From positions 62,001-126,000 of the forward strand of contig NZ_ATZE01000021.1 of NCBI RefSeq assembly GCF_000428045.1: a stretch of 64,000 bases of DNA, read 5' to 3'. Below, in pieces: positions 17,588 to 26,831 of this stretch. Origin of the DNA: Sedimenticola selenatireducens DSM 17993. GTDB taxonomy: Bacteria; Pseudomonadota; Gammaproteobacteria; Chromatiales; Chromatiaceae. A model generated the notes under the pieces. The model did no database searches and had not been told where the DNA came from. It saw nothing but the letters and a program-made list of their open reading frames with translations. The position numbers were made by a program, and so were the translations under genes. The stretch's first letter is position 1. Each line of letters starts with the position of its first letter.

Positions 17588-18718
17588 TCAATCACCAATA
17601 CGGCCCGCTTCCTGAGTTCTCATCACAATGCGCTCAAGCAATTCAAAAGTCTCTTCTATATAAGCCTTATCCAACCCGCGCGTGATGAATACGATCCGTG
17701 AGCGGCGATCGCCACTAGGCCATTTCTCCAGCCAATCCAAAGAATGAAATATTTTTTGTGCACCTTGGATCACGGCAGGGTGTCCGGGTCGTTGCTTTAT
17801 ATTTAACAAACCTTTGACGCGCAATAAATTGGGTCCTGCCTCCTTAGTCAAGGCCTCTAGAAACAGCCGTAGCGTCTCCATGTCGATTGGCTCATCTCTG
17901 ACCACACAAAAAGTATTAATATTTGGGTCATGAGCCGCCTCGTCCTCAGCTGTTGGTGCATGGCCTATCTTCGCATAATATGCCGCCGCCTCCTCCCTGG
18001 AGGCCTTTTCTAGAGCAAGTTCGTCCTCTCCATTTCCCTGCTTACTTTCGATAATCTTAAGCCAGCTTTCCAATTCCTCTAGCTTTGACTCTGGATGCTT
18101 GAGACCAAAGCCGAATAGCATACCTGGATCTGACGATCCGGATACCGACTCAACAACACTTGCTGTAGGATTAATTTTGCTGATCCATAGTCTGGTCTTG
18201 TCGTAATTCTGCTGATCATCCGGTGTAATCATGTCAGTCTTAGTTAAAACTACACGGTCCGCTACCGCTACCTGGCGCACACACTCAGGGAAACTGCTCA
18301 GTGAAAAATGGCCATTGATAGCGTCAACGGTGGTGACAACACCATCTAATTCGTAGCAGGAACTAACCATGGGGTCTGTCAGTATAATTTGTAGAATAGG
18401 ACCCGGATTCGCGATACCGGTAGTCTCAATGACGACCCGTTCGAATTTGGGGAGCTGACCGCCTTGTCGCTGAATATAAAGATCACGAAATGTATCGATT
18501 AGATCCCCTTTCACCGAGCAGCACAAACATCCGTTCTCTAACTGAATAACGGATTCGTCGCTACGTTCTACTAAGTCATAATCAAGGCCGATCTCACCAA
18601 ATTCATTCACAATTACTGCGGACTGCGCCATCTCTGGGTGATTTAGCAATGAGTTCAACAGCGTTGTCTTACCACTACCCAAAAAGCCAGTGATAATTGT
18701 GACTAATATTCTTGACAT
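17588..18718 (-). CDS. G3E-family GTPase, CobW/COG0523 type
   Basis: A 376-residue putative metallochaperone GTPase. P-loop TGFLGSGKTTLLN (about residues 9-21), the metal-binding CxCC motif in ENGCLCCSV (about 62-70), the ETTGIANP switch region (about 98-105) and base-recognition TKTD (about 156) are visible. A C-terminal CobW domain ends the protein. Such GTPases deliver metals (Zn, Co, Fe and others) to partner enzymes. The candidates here are the neighbouring M24 hydrolase, the amidohydrolase-type decarboxylase or the VOC protein. The gene lies 320 nt after the rhS-like gene on the same strand and may be read from that operon or from its own promoter; I find no sigma-54 site before it. Confidence 0.88.
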   Translation of the reverse strand: MSRILVTIITGFLGSGKTTLLNSLLNHPEMAQSAVIVNEFGEIGLDYDLVERSDESVIQLENGCLCCSVKGDLIDTFRDLYIQRQGGQLPKFERVVIETTGIANPGPILQIILTDPMVSSCYELDGVVTTVDAINGHFSLSSFPECVRQVAVADRVVLTKTDMITPDDQQNYDKTRLWISKINPTASVVESVSGSSDPGMLFGFGLKHPESKLEELESWLKIIESKQGNGEDELALEKASREEAAAYYAKIGHAPTAEDEAAHDPNINTFCVVRDEPIDMETLRLFLEALTKEAGPNLLRVKGLLNIKQRPGHPAVIQGAQKIFHSLDWLEKWPSGDRRSRIVFITRGLDKAYIEETFELLERIVMRTQEAGRIGD

Positions 18719-19037
18719 GGAAAACTACCTCAATTGACTGTTTGACAGGAAACTTATTTGGCATGGCATCAGTAGGTGTCTTCACACTGCAATCCACGGG
18801 AGATCAAATGATCTCTGGGTAATAATTTTGTGATGAAATAACACCCAGCCATCATCACCACCAGGTTGTCAAATAGATTCGTGAGTAACAATAAGTTCCG
18901 ACCTGCCGCAGTTTAATAAATTGCGACCTATAGATTATGTCCGCAAACAAACTACTTCCTGTTCTCAGGAGAACAGGGAGAAGCTCGGATACCTACCAGA
19001 ACCCCTCCCTGACTAAACACCTTAGATTCGAGTCTAT
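18719..19037. other. Intergenic region between rhS-like gene and GTPase gene
   Basis: 319 nt. It contains a weak hairpin candidate around GGAGATCAAATGATCTCTG (18799-18817) but no T-tract terminator and no sigma-54 consensus in either direction. No gene is seen. Confidence 0.35.
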
Positions 19038-19886
19038 TTACATAGATAACCGTAGATCCCCGACGTAGCAGCTCTCGTCAGACTCGACTTGAGCGTCCAA
19101 CTCCAAACTTTTGTAGTCCTTGTGCATCACTTTGATCTGATACTTTGTAGGAACTGGATCCAAATGATCAAATTTGAAATCCCCATAAACGTCAGTGCTA
19201 GCGGTCGCTATATTCTTACCATTCTTACGCAATGTAACGGTAGCCCCTTCCAAGCAGCGGGTTTCATCTGGAGAATCACCAATCACGCTTCCTCCGATAA
19301 ACCATTTGCTGAATCGCCACAAATTTCGATAGTACACCCTGGGCTTGGTACCCAGCTCAGATCTCAGGACTTCCAATTGCTCCCGCTTTGCAATGTCCGC
19401 CATCTCGTCATCACTGATTTTCAGTGATCTGAAAACACCGGTTGGGCAGGATTGGACACAACGAGGCTCTTTCCAGCCAGCATCTAGTAAGTGAGCATCA
19501 AAGATCCACTTCTGAGGAAGTTGCAGTTGGTCGTTCCACCAGATAGCCCCGTATGGGCAGCTACTTACTATATCTCTGCGCCCCCTTGCCTTCTCCGGAT
19601 CAATAATGACGATACCGTCATTGCGTTTCGTGACTGCTCCTCGGCCAGCCTTTACACAAGGTGCATTATCGCAATGATTGCAAGTCTGGACACAGTATGC
19701 GGCATCAACCATATGGCCGCTCCCCCTAACCTTACGCTCTATGCGAATCCATTCATGGCCATGCAAAGGCTGGGGTGCTGCATAGCCCGGGAAGTCGTTA
19801 CCCACATGCTCGTCTTTTGTGGAGAGAAAACAGTTGTTGCAGTTTTCACATTTTTCAACATCGATAATCAGATTCCACTTTTTCAT
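19038..19886 (-). CDS. rhS: Iron-sulfur small subunit of resorcinol hydroxylase/transhydroxylase-type enzyme
   Basis: A 282-residue electron-transfer subunit, close in length to the small subunit of Pelobacter pyrogallol-phloroglucinol transhydroxylase (about 275 residues). The start is ATG 19886 (MKKWNLIIDVEKC), with AGGA upstream. Ferredoxin-like Cys clusters are visible: CENCNNC, CVQTCNHCDNAPC, SSCPYG and CVQSCPTG, enough for three [4Fe-4S] clusters. A C-terminal beta-sandwich of about 75 residues (GATVTLRKNGKNIATASTDV and on) resembles the Cna-B/Ig-like domain peculiar to the transhydroxylase small subunit. There is no Tat signal or membrane anchor, so it is cytoplasmic or peripheral. It is cotranscribed with the large subunit, about 94 nt downstream. 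The symbol follows the Azoarcus anaerobius name by analogy. Confidence 0.82.
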   Translation of the reverse strand: MKKWNLIIDVEKCENCNNCFLSTKDEHVGNDFPGYAAPQPLHGHEWIRIERKVRGSGHMVDAAYCVQTCNHCDNAPCVKAGRGAVTKRNDGIVIIDPEKARGRRDIVSSCPYGAIWWNDQLQLPQKWIFDAHLLDAGWKEPRCVQSCPTGVFRSLKISDDEMADIAKREQLEVLRSELGTKPRVYYRNLWRFSKWFIGGSVIGDSPDETRCLEGATVTLRKNGKNIATASTDVYGDFKFDHLDPVPTKYQIKVMHKDYKSLELDAQVESDESCYVGDLRLSM

Positions 19887-19980
19887 ATTAAATTCCTGCA
19901 ATCTATTGTTTATCTGGGCCAATTCGGACATTTTGTCCCGGATAGATTTATCTCTAGAAGAAGTCAATAACCTAAGAAAG

Positions 19981-22968
19981 TTAGCTTGCCTTCTTACTCT
20001 GCTGACCAGGGGACCATGCCTCTATCTCAATCAAGCACGAGTTGGCAGCCATCCCTTCAGTTCCCTTTTGCTGTGGACGGGAAGAGGTAAGCACATTGGC
20101 ACAACCAGCCCTATCGACGATACCCTTGGGACCGTCAGGAGTATTTTCGATGGGATCAAAATCAGCACAAGACTCAAACGTTTTAGCAAGGCCTGGCGCC
20201 ACTAGAGCTGAAATATCAGCCACGAAGATCACCGCACCTCGATCGTTGTAGGCGCGAACCAGGTCGTGATGCTTAATACCACGCGCCTTGGCATCGGCCG
20301 GATTGATCCTAAGCACCCAGTAATAATACCCATTCACCAGTACTCGGTGGTCTGCCACATCATTGATTGTGCTGTCTTTGGCATCGCCATAGGTATGGAA
20401 GCTATAGCGTGGATGAGTGGATACCATCTGCAGTGGATATTTATCGTATAGCTCTTTGGAGTGTGGCCCTTCCCAAGCAGGGATATATTTATTAAGAGGT
20501 GGACGCTCGTCGTTATCATACCCCTCTCGTTTCAAAGAGTTGGCAACGAATTCAATCTTTCCAGACTGGGTTTCCAATCCTTTACCAAATTCTTCGGAGA
20601 ACTGGGAAGGGAGCGGCATCGGCTCTGGCGTGTCTTTTTTACGCCCTTCAGCAAAATGCCGCATTGAAACAGGATCTCTTGTTTTTTCTGGCTCTGCTGG
20701 AACAACATAGTAGCCCTTCTCTACAAACTTCTCCCAGCTGATTTTCTTGGAAAGATCGCCAGACCTGAAAACGCGTTTAACCCAATCAAGCTCACTACAC
20801 CCTTCAGAAAATAACGCACCTAAGCCCAATTTGGTGAGTATATCAAGGAATATCTGGTAATCTGACTTGGACTCTCCAAGTGGCTCGATACACTTATGCT
20901 GCATCACGATCATGCGGTGGTTCAACTGCGAGTTGTTGTGGTGAATGTAACCGGAACAGCCCGCCCACTCACCAATATCATTACGTTCGAATGAAGTACA
21001 GGCCGGCAGGATAATGTCGGCAAACTTAGCATCGCCCTCAAACCATATCGATTGATTGACAACGCAATCTACAGACTCGTGCCGGTATGACTCCATAAAC
21101 CGAGTTGAATTTGCGATTGTACCGAACGTGGAGTTGCCATAGCGCCATATCATGTGGATCTTGGAGTAACCAGGCATCGGATACTCAAAGGGCGACAGTT
21201 GTGCCTCGATAGAAGAGCCATCCCACATGAACCCTACTGAATGTCCATTCACGATAGCATCACAAAACCGCTGCCGTGGAATCATTTGCTTGACTGGGTT
21301 CATTGTCAGCACATGCGGCATACGCTGGTAGTTGTTAACTGCACACGCAGTAAACTGTAACTCACCAGAAATACCCCCATCTGCATAGCCAGGAAAGTAA
21401 TGGGTATAATCCAGAGGTGCGCCAAACTGCAGATTACCAAAGTTAATACCCGGCTTACCCCATCCCTGCATCGCCATCATCAATATCATGCAGCGCGTCC
21501 ACTGTGACCCTGTCGCGTTGCGCCCCGCACCACCCCATCCTGAACCAAGGCCACCGCAGGAAAGATAAGTTTTCTTGTTACCCCAAGAACGGGCCAGCGC
21601 TGTTGCTACATGCGCTGGTACACCTGTTTCCTTTTCTTGCCAATCTGGGGTTTTGGCAACACCATCAGACTCACCCAAGAGATACGCTTTCCACTGATCA
21701 AAGTCGGTTGTGTTTTTGACAATGTAATCTTTATCGTAGAGACCTTCTTTAACCCATACGTACATAATTGCAGTCGCTAACGCTGCATCTGTTGCCGGCC
21801 TGATCGGTATCCAACGCCCACCAAGTAGTTGAGCAGTGGGGTTGAGATGGGGGTCAATATGCACAAAGTCGATGCCCAATGACTTGGCCCACAACCGGCG
21901 CTGTGTACCTTCGTAGGCACCATACAACCCATTGGTTGACTCCGGGTCACTTGACCAGAAAACGATTTGATCCGCCTCCTTCAGACAGTCCTCTACAGTG
22001 CCATAAAATCCTGGCACTCCCAGACGCATGGCGTTTCCGTAATGGTGCATCGCTCCCCAGTACCATCCCTCCCAACTGTCCGGGTTCGGATGCACACGAG
22101 TAAATCCGATCAGATTACCAAAACGCAGCAAGGAACTCAGATAGTACCCCACATTACCCCACTGATGATGAGATGGAATCGGCATGGCAATAGATCCCGG
22201 TCCGTACGTTTTCTTCTGACGCTTAATCTCGTTAGAAACAATATCAAGCGCCTCTTCCCAACTGATCCGTTCATAGCCGGAAATGCCACGATTTTGAGGA
22301 TTCCGTTCACCATTTGGATCAAAATCAACTCGCTTCATTGGATAGAGATTGCGATTCTTTGAATAAACCATGGATTTCAGGGCCATGGAGTAGGGATTAA
22401 CGGTTGTTTTACGGTTAGGGGTAAAAGACTGCCCCCTGGCTTTGATGGTCCAACTTTCGGCGTCTGAATCGTCGAGATCAATCGGTGTGATCCGAATGAT
22501 CTTGTCACCTTTCACATAAACAAACAGGGGCCCACTGTTGGTACCGGTGGTGTATCGTGTTGTTCCATCCGGCATTTTTGTCCCGTACTTCAGTCCTGCG
22601 GTGCCGATGCGATTCAGTAGCTGCATAAACCACACAACCAGCTTATCGTCACCCAAAGTTAGCGCTTGAAAGTTTTTCGCCGCATGTACAACCTCTCCAA
22701 AATCCGGATTGGGTTTCATAAAGGTCAGCGCAACATCGATATCCTTAAAAACAATGCTGACATCTGGATTGCTATGAATTCCCTTTGATGATCTGACCTT
22801 TCCATTGTTGATAGTGTAGTAGCGACCAATAGAATCATCTTTGAGCTTTATCTGAGCAACGCAGTTGTGCTTGGAAAGCTCCTTGAAGAAATCCTTATTT
22901 TTTTTTGCAGTATGCCTAAGTGCATGGGACAACCCGAACATGACCGTTTTAAAAATAGCTTTCTTCAT
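19981..22968 (-). CDS. rhL: Molybdopterin resorcinol hydroxylase/pyrogallol transhydroxylase-type large subunit, SCP2 fusion
   Basis: A 995-residue DMSO-reductase-family catalytic subunit, start ATG 22968 (MKKAIFKTV, GAGGAA upstream). Residues 1-115 look like an SCP2 sterol-carrier domain (AQIKLKDDSIGRYY, HSNPDVSIVF), absent from the 875-residue Pelobacter enzyme. From about 120 on it follows the transhydroxylase: H267, Y275, D297, S298 and W299 match that enzyme's H144, Y152, D174, molybdenum-ligand S175 and W176 at a constant offset of 123, and W478 and Y528 match W354 and Y404 (numbering from memory). There is no Tat signal and no N-terminal [4Fe-4S] Cys motif. The likely role is water- or cosubstrate-derived hydroxylation of resorcinol (or a trihydroxybenzene) to hydroxyhydroquinone, with the adjacent Fe-S subunit. 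It is expressed from a perfect sigma-54 promoter. Confidence 0.85.
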   Translation of the reverse strand: MKKAIFKTVMFGLSHALRHTAKKNKDFFKELSKHNCVAQIKLKDDSIGRYYTINNGKVRSSKGIHSNPDVSIVFKDIDVALTFMKPNPDFGEVVHAAKNFQALTLGDDKLVVWFMQLLNRIGTAGLKYGTKMPDGTTRYTTGTNSGPLFVYVKGDKIIRITPIDLDDSDAESWTIKARGQSFTPNRKTTVNPYSMALKSMVYSKNRNLYPMKRVDFDPNGERNPQNRGISGYERISWEEALDIVSNEIKRQKKTYGPGSIAMPIPSHHQWGNVGYYLSSLLRFGNLIGFTRVHPNPDSWEGWYWGAMHHYGNAMRLGVPGFYGTVEDCLKEADQIVFWSSDPESTNGLYGAYEGTQRRLWAKSLGIDFVHIDPHLNPTAQLLGGRWIPIRPATDAALATAIMYVWVKEGLYDKDYIVKNTTDFDQWKAYLLGESDGVAKTPDWQEKETGVPAHVATALARSWGNKKTYLSCGGLGSGWGGAGRNATGSQWTRCMILMMAMQGWGKPGINFGNLQFGAPLDYTHYFPGYADGGISGELQFTACAVNNYQRMPHVLTMNPVKQMIPRQRFCDAIVNGHSVGFMWDGSSIEAQLSPFEYPMPGYSKIHMIWRYGNSTFGTIANSTRFMESYRHESVDCVVNQSIWFEGDAKFADIILPACTSFERNDIGEWAGCSGYIHHNNSQLNHRMIVMQHKCIEPLGESKSDYQIFLDILTKLGLGALFSEGCSELDWVKRVFRSGDLSKKISWEKFVEKGYYVVPAEPEKTRDPVSMRHFAEGRKKDTPEPMPLPSQFSEEFGKGLETQSGKIEFVANSLKREGYDNDERPPLNKYIPAWEGPHSKELYDKYPLQMVSTHPRYSFHTYGDAKDSTINDVADHRVLVNGYYYWVLRINPADAKARGIKHHDLVRAYNDRGAVIFVADISALVAPGLAKTFESCADFDPIENTPDGPKGIVDRAGCANVLTSSRPQQKGTEGMAANSCLIEIEAWSPGQQSKKAS

Positions 22969-23555
22969 TGGTTCTTCCTCGTTTACAACCTTAAGATATT
23001 TATAGTTTGACCGGTACCCTCGTCGGTTTCCGGTATAAAAGTGAATCATGGATCAAGCAAAATATTGATCTTTACATGCCGGCACCTATCTAATATCAGT
23101 GCATATACATATTCTATGTTCTGCCAATGGGTCTTTTATGTTCTATTCTATATCTGCATAGCAATCCATGTGCCAACGGAGTGCTACGAACCCTGTTTGA
23201 TCATAGTGTAGAGTCTGGCTACGCCGGTCCTCTAATACCCGCAATTGCCCAATGCTCCGTGGAGCAACAAAAGTAGCTTCTGAAGCTAGAGAAATAATTT
23301 TAAAATGGCTAACAACAGAGGGAAATTCAGGCATCACGCAGGCATTTGAGCGCGGCTTTATATATCAGCAACATTGATTCATGCGTCGCATTATGAGAAA
23401 CATGAATCAGAATGGGAGCGATGGACTGACTCTTACGGGTGCTCGTCCATACTTATAATATGTAGTAATTACACTGCTTAATGGTCCGCTATGAACTGTT
23501 GCGTTCCAGCGTGATAATAACCTACGCTTTTTAGGTTATTGACCTAATAAGCCAT
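22969..23555. other. rhL regulatory region with palindromes
   Basis: 587 nt holding the sigma-54 promoter and, upstream of it (higher coordinates), several dyads: TGCTCC-GT-GGAGCA near 23251, TAGCTTC-T-GAAGCTA near 23270, ATGCGTCGCAT at 23381-23391, nested within TGATTCATG / CATGAATCA (23375-23383 and 23401-23409). These lie 80-250 nt upstream of the promoter, where enhancer-binding activators normally bind. The short frame at 23143-23337 overlaps the promoter and is not credited. Confidence 0.6.
23160..23175 (-). promoter_or_regulatory. Sigma-54 promoter of rhL-rhS
   Basis: Minus-strand TGGCAC-ATGGA-TTGCT, a perfect -24/-12 element with correct spacing. It lies about 190 nt upstream of the rhL-like ATG, leaving a long leader. 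Confidence 0.88.
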
Positions 23556-24671
23556 CTAGGCTTCGCACAGACCACTCACCATTTCTGCAAGAGCCAGCGA
23601 AGCGGTCAATCCAGGTGACTCAATACCAAACAAGTTAATAAGCCCATCAATCCCATGAGTATGCACATCTTGTATTAAGAAGTCTCTGAAGTCATCGTTG
23701 GGACCTTGAAGCTTGGATCGTATCCCCGCGTAATCCGCCGTCAATCGCGACCTATCAATACTTGGGTAGTAGTTTTTTATCGCATTGTAAAAGTTGTTTT
23801 TCCTGTTTTCATCAACCTGGTAGTTGATATCATTTACCCATTCCACGTCAGGTCCAAACCGCACCTGACCAGCCAAATCCAACGTCGCATGAATTCCTAA
23901 CCCACCCGCTGCAGGGACAGGATAGATTAGATGAGAGAAGGGTGCCTTGCCTTGAAGGGAAAAGTAGTTTCCCTTGGCTAAATAGGTTACCGGTATATGT
24001 TCAGCCGGGAAAGATTCGGAATTCCGCAACACCTGTGTACTCGTTAGGCCTGCGCTATTGACCAGAAACCGGGTTTTCAGGCGCATTCGTTGGTCACCAT
24101 CAAAAAATACCTCCAATCCTGTTCTGGAAACCTCGAACTTGTCGGCATATGTTCTGAAAGCCAATATGCCCCCATTTGATTCAACCTCGTAAGCCAGGCT
24201 GGACAAATAGTCATGCACATCAAGTACGCCTGTGGATGGAGAGAAAATGCCTTCGACAGCGTTGACCTCTGGCTCAAGCTGGGTAATCCTCTTTGCTGAC
24301 ATCCGTTCAAGATCATCTACTCCATTGTCTAAGGCCATCTGTTCTATTCGTTCGAGCACCTGCAGCTGATCTAGAGTGGTTGCTACGATCAATTTCCCAA
24401 TGCGAGAATATGGGATTTGATGAGTGTCGCAATAGGTGTAAAGATTCTCTTGCCCCTTTCTGCACAAGATCCCTTTTAGGCTCCACTCAGGATAATATAT
24501 TCCAGCGTGAATAACCCCACTGTTACGGGACGATGTCTCGGTACCAAAGGTTCGCCTATTTTCAACAACGATAACCTCTAGCCCAGACAAGCAAAGTGTC
24601 CTGGCTATAGCTAAGCCGACAACACCCGCTCCTATCACAACTGCATCCGTCTGTTCCAAAAACAATCCCAC
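23556..24671 (-). CDS. FAD-dependent 2-hydroxyacid oxidase, LhgO-like
   Basis: A 371-residue DAO-fold flavoprotein resembling L-2-hydroxyglutarate oxidase. The N-terminal dinucleotide motif VVIGAGVVGLAIAR (about residues 10-23), the ENRR acidic strand end and SSRNSGVIHAGIYYP (about 47-61), typical of LhgO, are visible. The start is GTG 24671. Family members oxidise 2-hydroxy acids and pass electrons to the quinone pool. In this cluster malate or a related 2-hydroxy acid from ring cleavage is a candidate; a quinol or hydroxyhydroquinone substrate is a looser possibility. The gene lies 57 nt after the sigma-54 activator gene and may be cotranscribed with it. Confidence 0.8.
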   Translation of the reverse strand: MGLFLEQTDAVVIGAGVVGLAIARTLCLSGLEVIVVENRRTFGTETSSRNSGVIHAGIYYPEWSLKGILCRKGQENLYTYCDTHQIPYSRIGKLIVATTLDQLQVLERIEQMALDNGVDDLERMSAKRITQLEPEVNAVEGIFSPSTGVLDVHDYLSSLAYEVESNGGILAFRTYADKFEVSRTGLEVFFDGDQRMRLKTRFLVNSAGLTSTQVLRNSESFPAEHIPVTYLAKGNYFSLQGKAPFSHLIYPVPAAGGLGIHATLDLAGQVRFGPDVEWVNDINYQVDENRKNNFYNAIKNYYPSIDRSRLTADYAGIRSKLQGPNDDFRDFLIQDVHTHGIDGLINLFGIESPGLTASLALAEMVSGLCEA

Positions 24672-24728
24672 CTAAGTATACAATTCCCTAGCCCATTAGA
24701 TCTCTTCGCCCCATAATGGGTCGCGCCC

Positions 24729-26831
24729 TTAATTGTATTTAATCACTTTATTCAAATTAAACTCCTTGATCCGGCGATAGATTGTGCTTCGTGATAATCC
24801 TAAAATCCTAGAGATCTCAGCAATATTGCAATTGGTTTCAACCATTGCCCGTCGCAAGCAATTAAGCTCAGCATCTTTTATCGATAAGGAATGCCTCTTA
24901 TGGATTTCCGCACCGGATTCAGCCGATAGTTCTGGAGGAAGTAACTCGCTCTTCTTCTGTTCTTGCGTTGCAGTTCCCACGAATGCCGCGGAATTCTCAC
25001 CAACTGTGGCGTATTGACGAATTCGTTCTGGTAGATTAGTGACTTGAATAACGCCTGCAGGACTTGTCAGTTCTGCCATCTCAAGTACATTTTCCAGCTC
25101 CCGGATATTTCCGGGCCATGGATAATTTTTAAAATGCGACATAACTTCTGGTGAAATATGGACTATTTCCCTGCCTGACTTCTTTGAAATGCGTTCTAAT
25201 AAAACTGAACTCAACTTCTCGATATCGCCGTGCCGATTTCGTAGCGCTGGTACATTTATTTCCACTACACTCAAACGAAAATAGAGGTCATGGCGAAAAC
25301 TAAGATCGTTTCCTTTCTCGTAAAGATTTTCGTTTGTAGCAGCAATTACGCGTATATCCAGTTTAATGGGTTTAGTATCACCCAAGCGGGTGATGGTGCC
25401 ATCCTGTAACACTCGAAGAAACTTGGCCTGCACATCCAGCGGCATTTGGCTGATTTCATCTAAAAACACCGTACCACCATCGGCAAGTTCCAGTTTCCCT
25501 GTTTGACCACCTTGACGTGCGCCAGTGTAAGCTCCACTTGCATACCCCATAATCTCTGATTCTATTAGATCCCGCGGGATTGCGGCGCAGTTAATTGCTA
25601 CAAAAGGACCATTTTTTCTGTCACTAGCATTATGAATTGCATGTGCAAAAAGCTCTTTTCCTGTTCCAGTTTCTCCAGTAATAAGAACACGCGCATCAGA
25701 AGTTGCGGCGACTTTCGCTAGATCTACTTGAGTACTTAACGAATCTGATATGCCCACAATATCGTCAAAGGTGTACCCCGCTTTAAGCCCGGATGCTTTC
25801 CGCACACCATTTAGAAACGTCTTTTTTTCACTCAGAAACAGCAGTGATCCGCAATGCCCTGATTCACCTTTGACCGCATAAGATTTGAGCATTAAGAAAT
25901 TACGTTTTCTATTTTTTTCAATTGGTACTTCTACTAAAGGCAGGGACTCACCAGTTTTCGCTGTCTCCAATATTTCCCTAATTTTAGGAAAAAGCTTTAC
26001 GACGCTTTGATCTCGCAATGTATTTATGTCCATCCCGATCAAGTGTAAAGCCTTGGCGTTCGCATGCGTGATGTTTCCATTGCGATCCACCATAATGATG
26101 GCTTCCGATATACACCGCAAAATTGAATACATAAGCTGCTCTGACTTCTTTTTTTCATTCGTCGAATGCTTGCGCTTCAGAGCGTCGGTTATGGCGCACG
26201 CCGTTGATATCACCATGCCCAATGTATGTTTATGCGTACTGTGCGACTCTCCTGATAACGTAATTACACCAATAAGCTGTCCGCCTGGTGAAGTGACCGG
26301 TGCGGAGGAGCATGTCCATGAATGATGCCGGGCATTGAAGTGTTCTGCCCCACTAACCTGAGCAGGCATTTTGGTCGCCAGGCAAAGTCCTATTGAGTTG
26401 GTTCCTACCTCCATTTCAGTTCGGCAGCAACCTTCTACATAGTTATTTTTCTTTGCGAATTCGACTGCATCCTGGTCTCCAATAACACCCAGTACGATAC
26501 CGTTATTATCTGCCAGCGTAAAAATAAACCCGGTATTTTTTAGCGATAATCTAAGCGACTCCATGATGGGAACAGCTGCTTCAATGAGAGCACTATTCTT
26601 CTCTTTAATAATGGCAATACTTTGTCGTGTAATTTTGACATTTGCCTTGTGTGAGTCTGGCCTCAACCCAAAAGCGATAGAACGCTTCCACGATTTGACT
26701 ATTTCCTGACGAATCGAATCGTTTTCCACGCGTCCAGAAGAGAAAAAAAGCTTCCACGCCTGTATTTGTTTGGCGTGAATGTCGCTACTTGCAATATATG
26801 TCTCATTATGAGACTCAGCAATGGCAGTCAT
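24729..26831 (-). CDS. Sigma-54-dependent activator, AcoR/RedR type (copy 1)
   Basis: A 700-residue bacterial enhancer-binding protein. Order: N-terminal GAF-type sensor region (about 65-220), PAS region (about 235-340), AAA+ domain with Walker A GETGTGKE (about 390), sigma-54 contact loop GAYTGA (Phe to Tyr variant of GAFTGA), Walker B GGTVFLDEIS, R-finger region, and a C-terminal Fis-type helix-turn-helix (NIAEISRILGLSRSTIYRRI). It is AcoR-like in layout and strongly similar throughout to the second copy at 45.5 kb. It should activate the five sigma-54 promoters seen in the cargo, probably on sensing an aromatic pathway compound. It is divergent from the 27354 operon, whose sigma-54 promoter is 440 nt away. 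Confidence 0.92.
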   Translation of the reverse strand: MTAIAESHNETYIASSDIHAKQIQAWKLFFSSGRVENDSIRQEIVKSWKRSIAFGLRPDSHKANVKITRQSIAIIKEKNSALIEAAVPIMESLRLSLKNTGFIFTLADNNGIVLGVIGDQDAVEFAKKNNYVEGCCRTEMEVGTNSIGLCLATKMPAQVSGAEHFNARHHSWTCSSAPVTSPGGQLIGVITLSGESHSTHKHTLGMVISTACAITDALKRKHSTNEKKKSEQLMYSILRCISEAIIMVDRNGNITHANAKALHLIGMDINTLRDQSVVKLFPKIREILETAKTGESLPLVEVPIEKNRKRNFLMLKSYAVKGESGHCGSLLFLSEKKTFLNGVRKASGLKAGYTFDDIVGISDSLSTQVDLAKVAATSDARVLITGETGTGKELFAHAIHNASDRKNGPFVAINCAAIPRDLIESEIMGYASGAYTGARQGGQTGKLELADGGTVFLDEISQMPLDVQAKFLRVLQDGTITRLGDTKPIKLDIRVIAATNENLYEKGNDLSFRHDLYFRLSVVEINVPALRNRHGDIEKLSSVLLERISKKSGREIVHISPEVMSHFKNYPWPGNIRELENVLEMAELTSPAGVIQVTNLPERIRQYATVGENSAAFVGTATQEQKKSELLPPELSAESGAEIHKRHSLSIKDAELNCLRRAMVETNCNIAEISRILGLSRSTIYRRIKEFNLNKVIKYN

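Noticed and set aside
19981-22968. Arsenate, thiosulfate or nitrate reductase identity of the Mo enzyme
   Set aside because: No Tat signal, no N-terminal [4Fe-4S] Cys set, no membrane anchor gene, and a Ser ligand context (PDSW) matching transhydroxylase.
23143-23337. 64-codon minus-strand frame upstream of rhL
   Set aside because: It overlaps the perfect sigma-54 promoter and nearby palindromes, and has no ribosome site or recognisable sequence.
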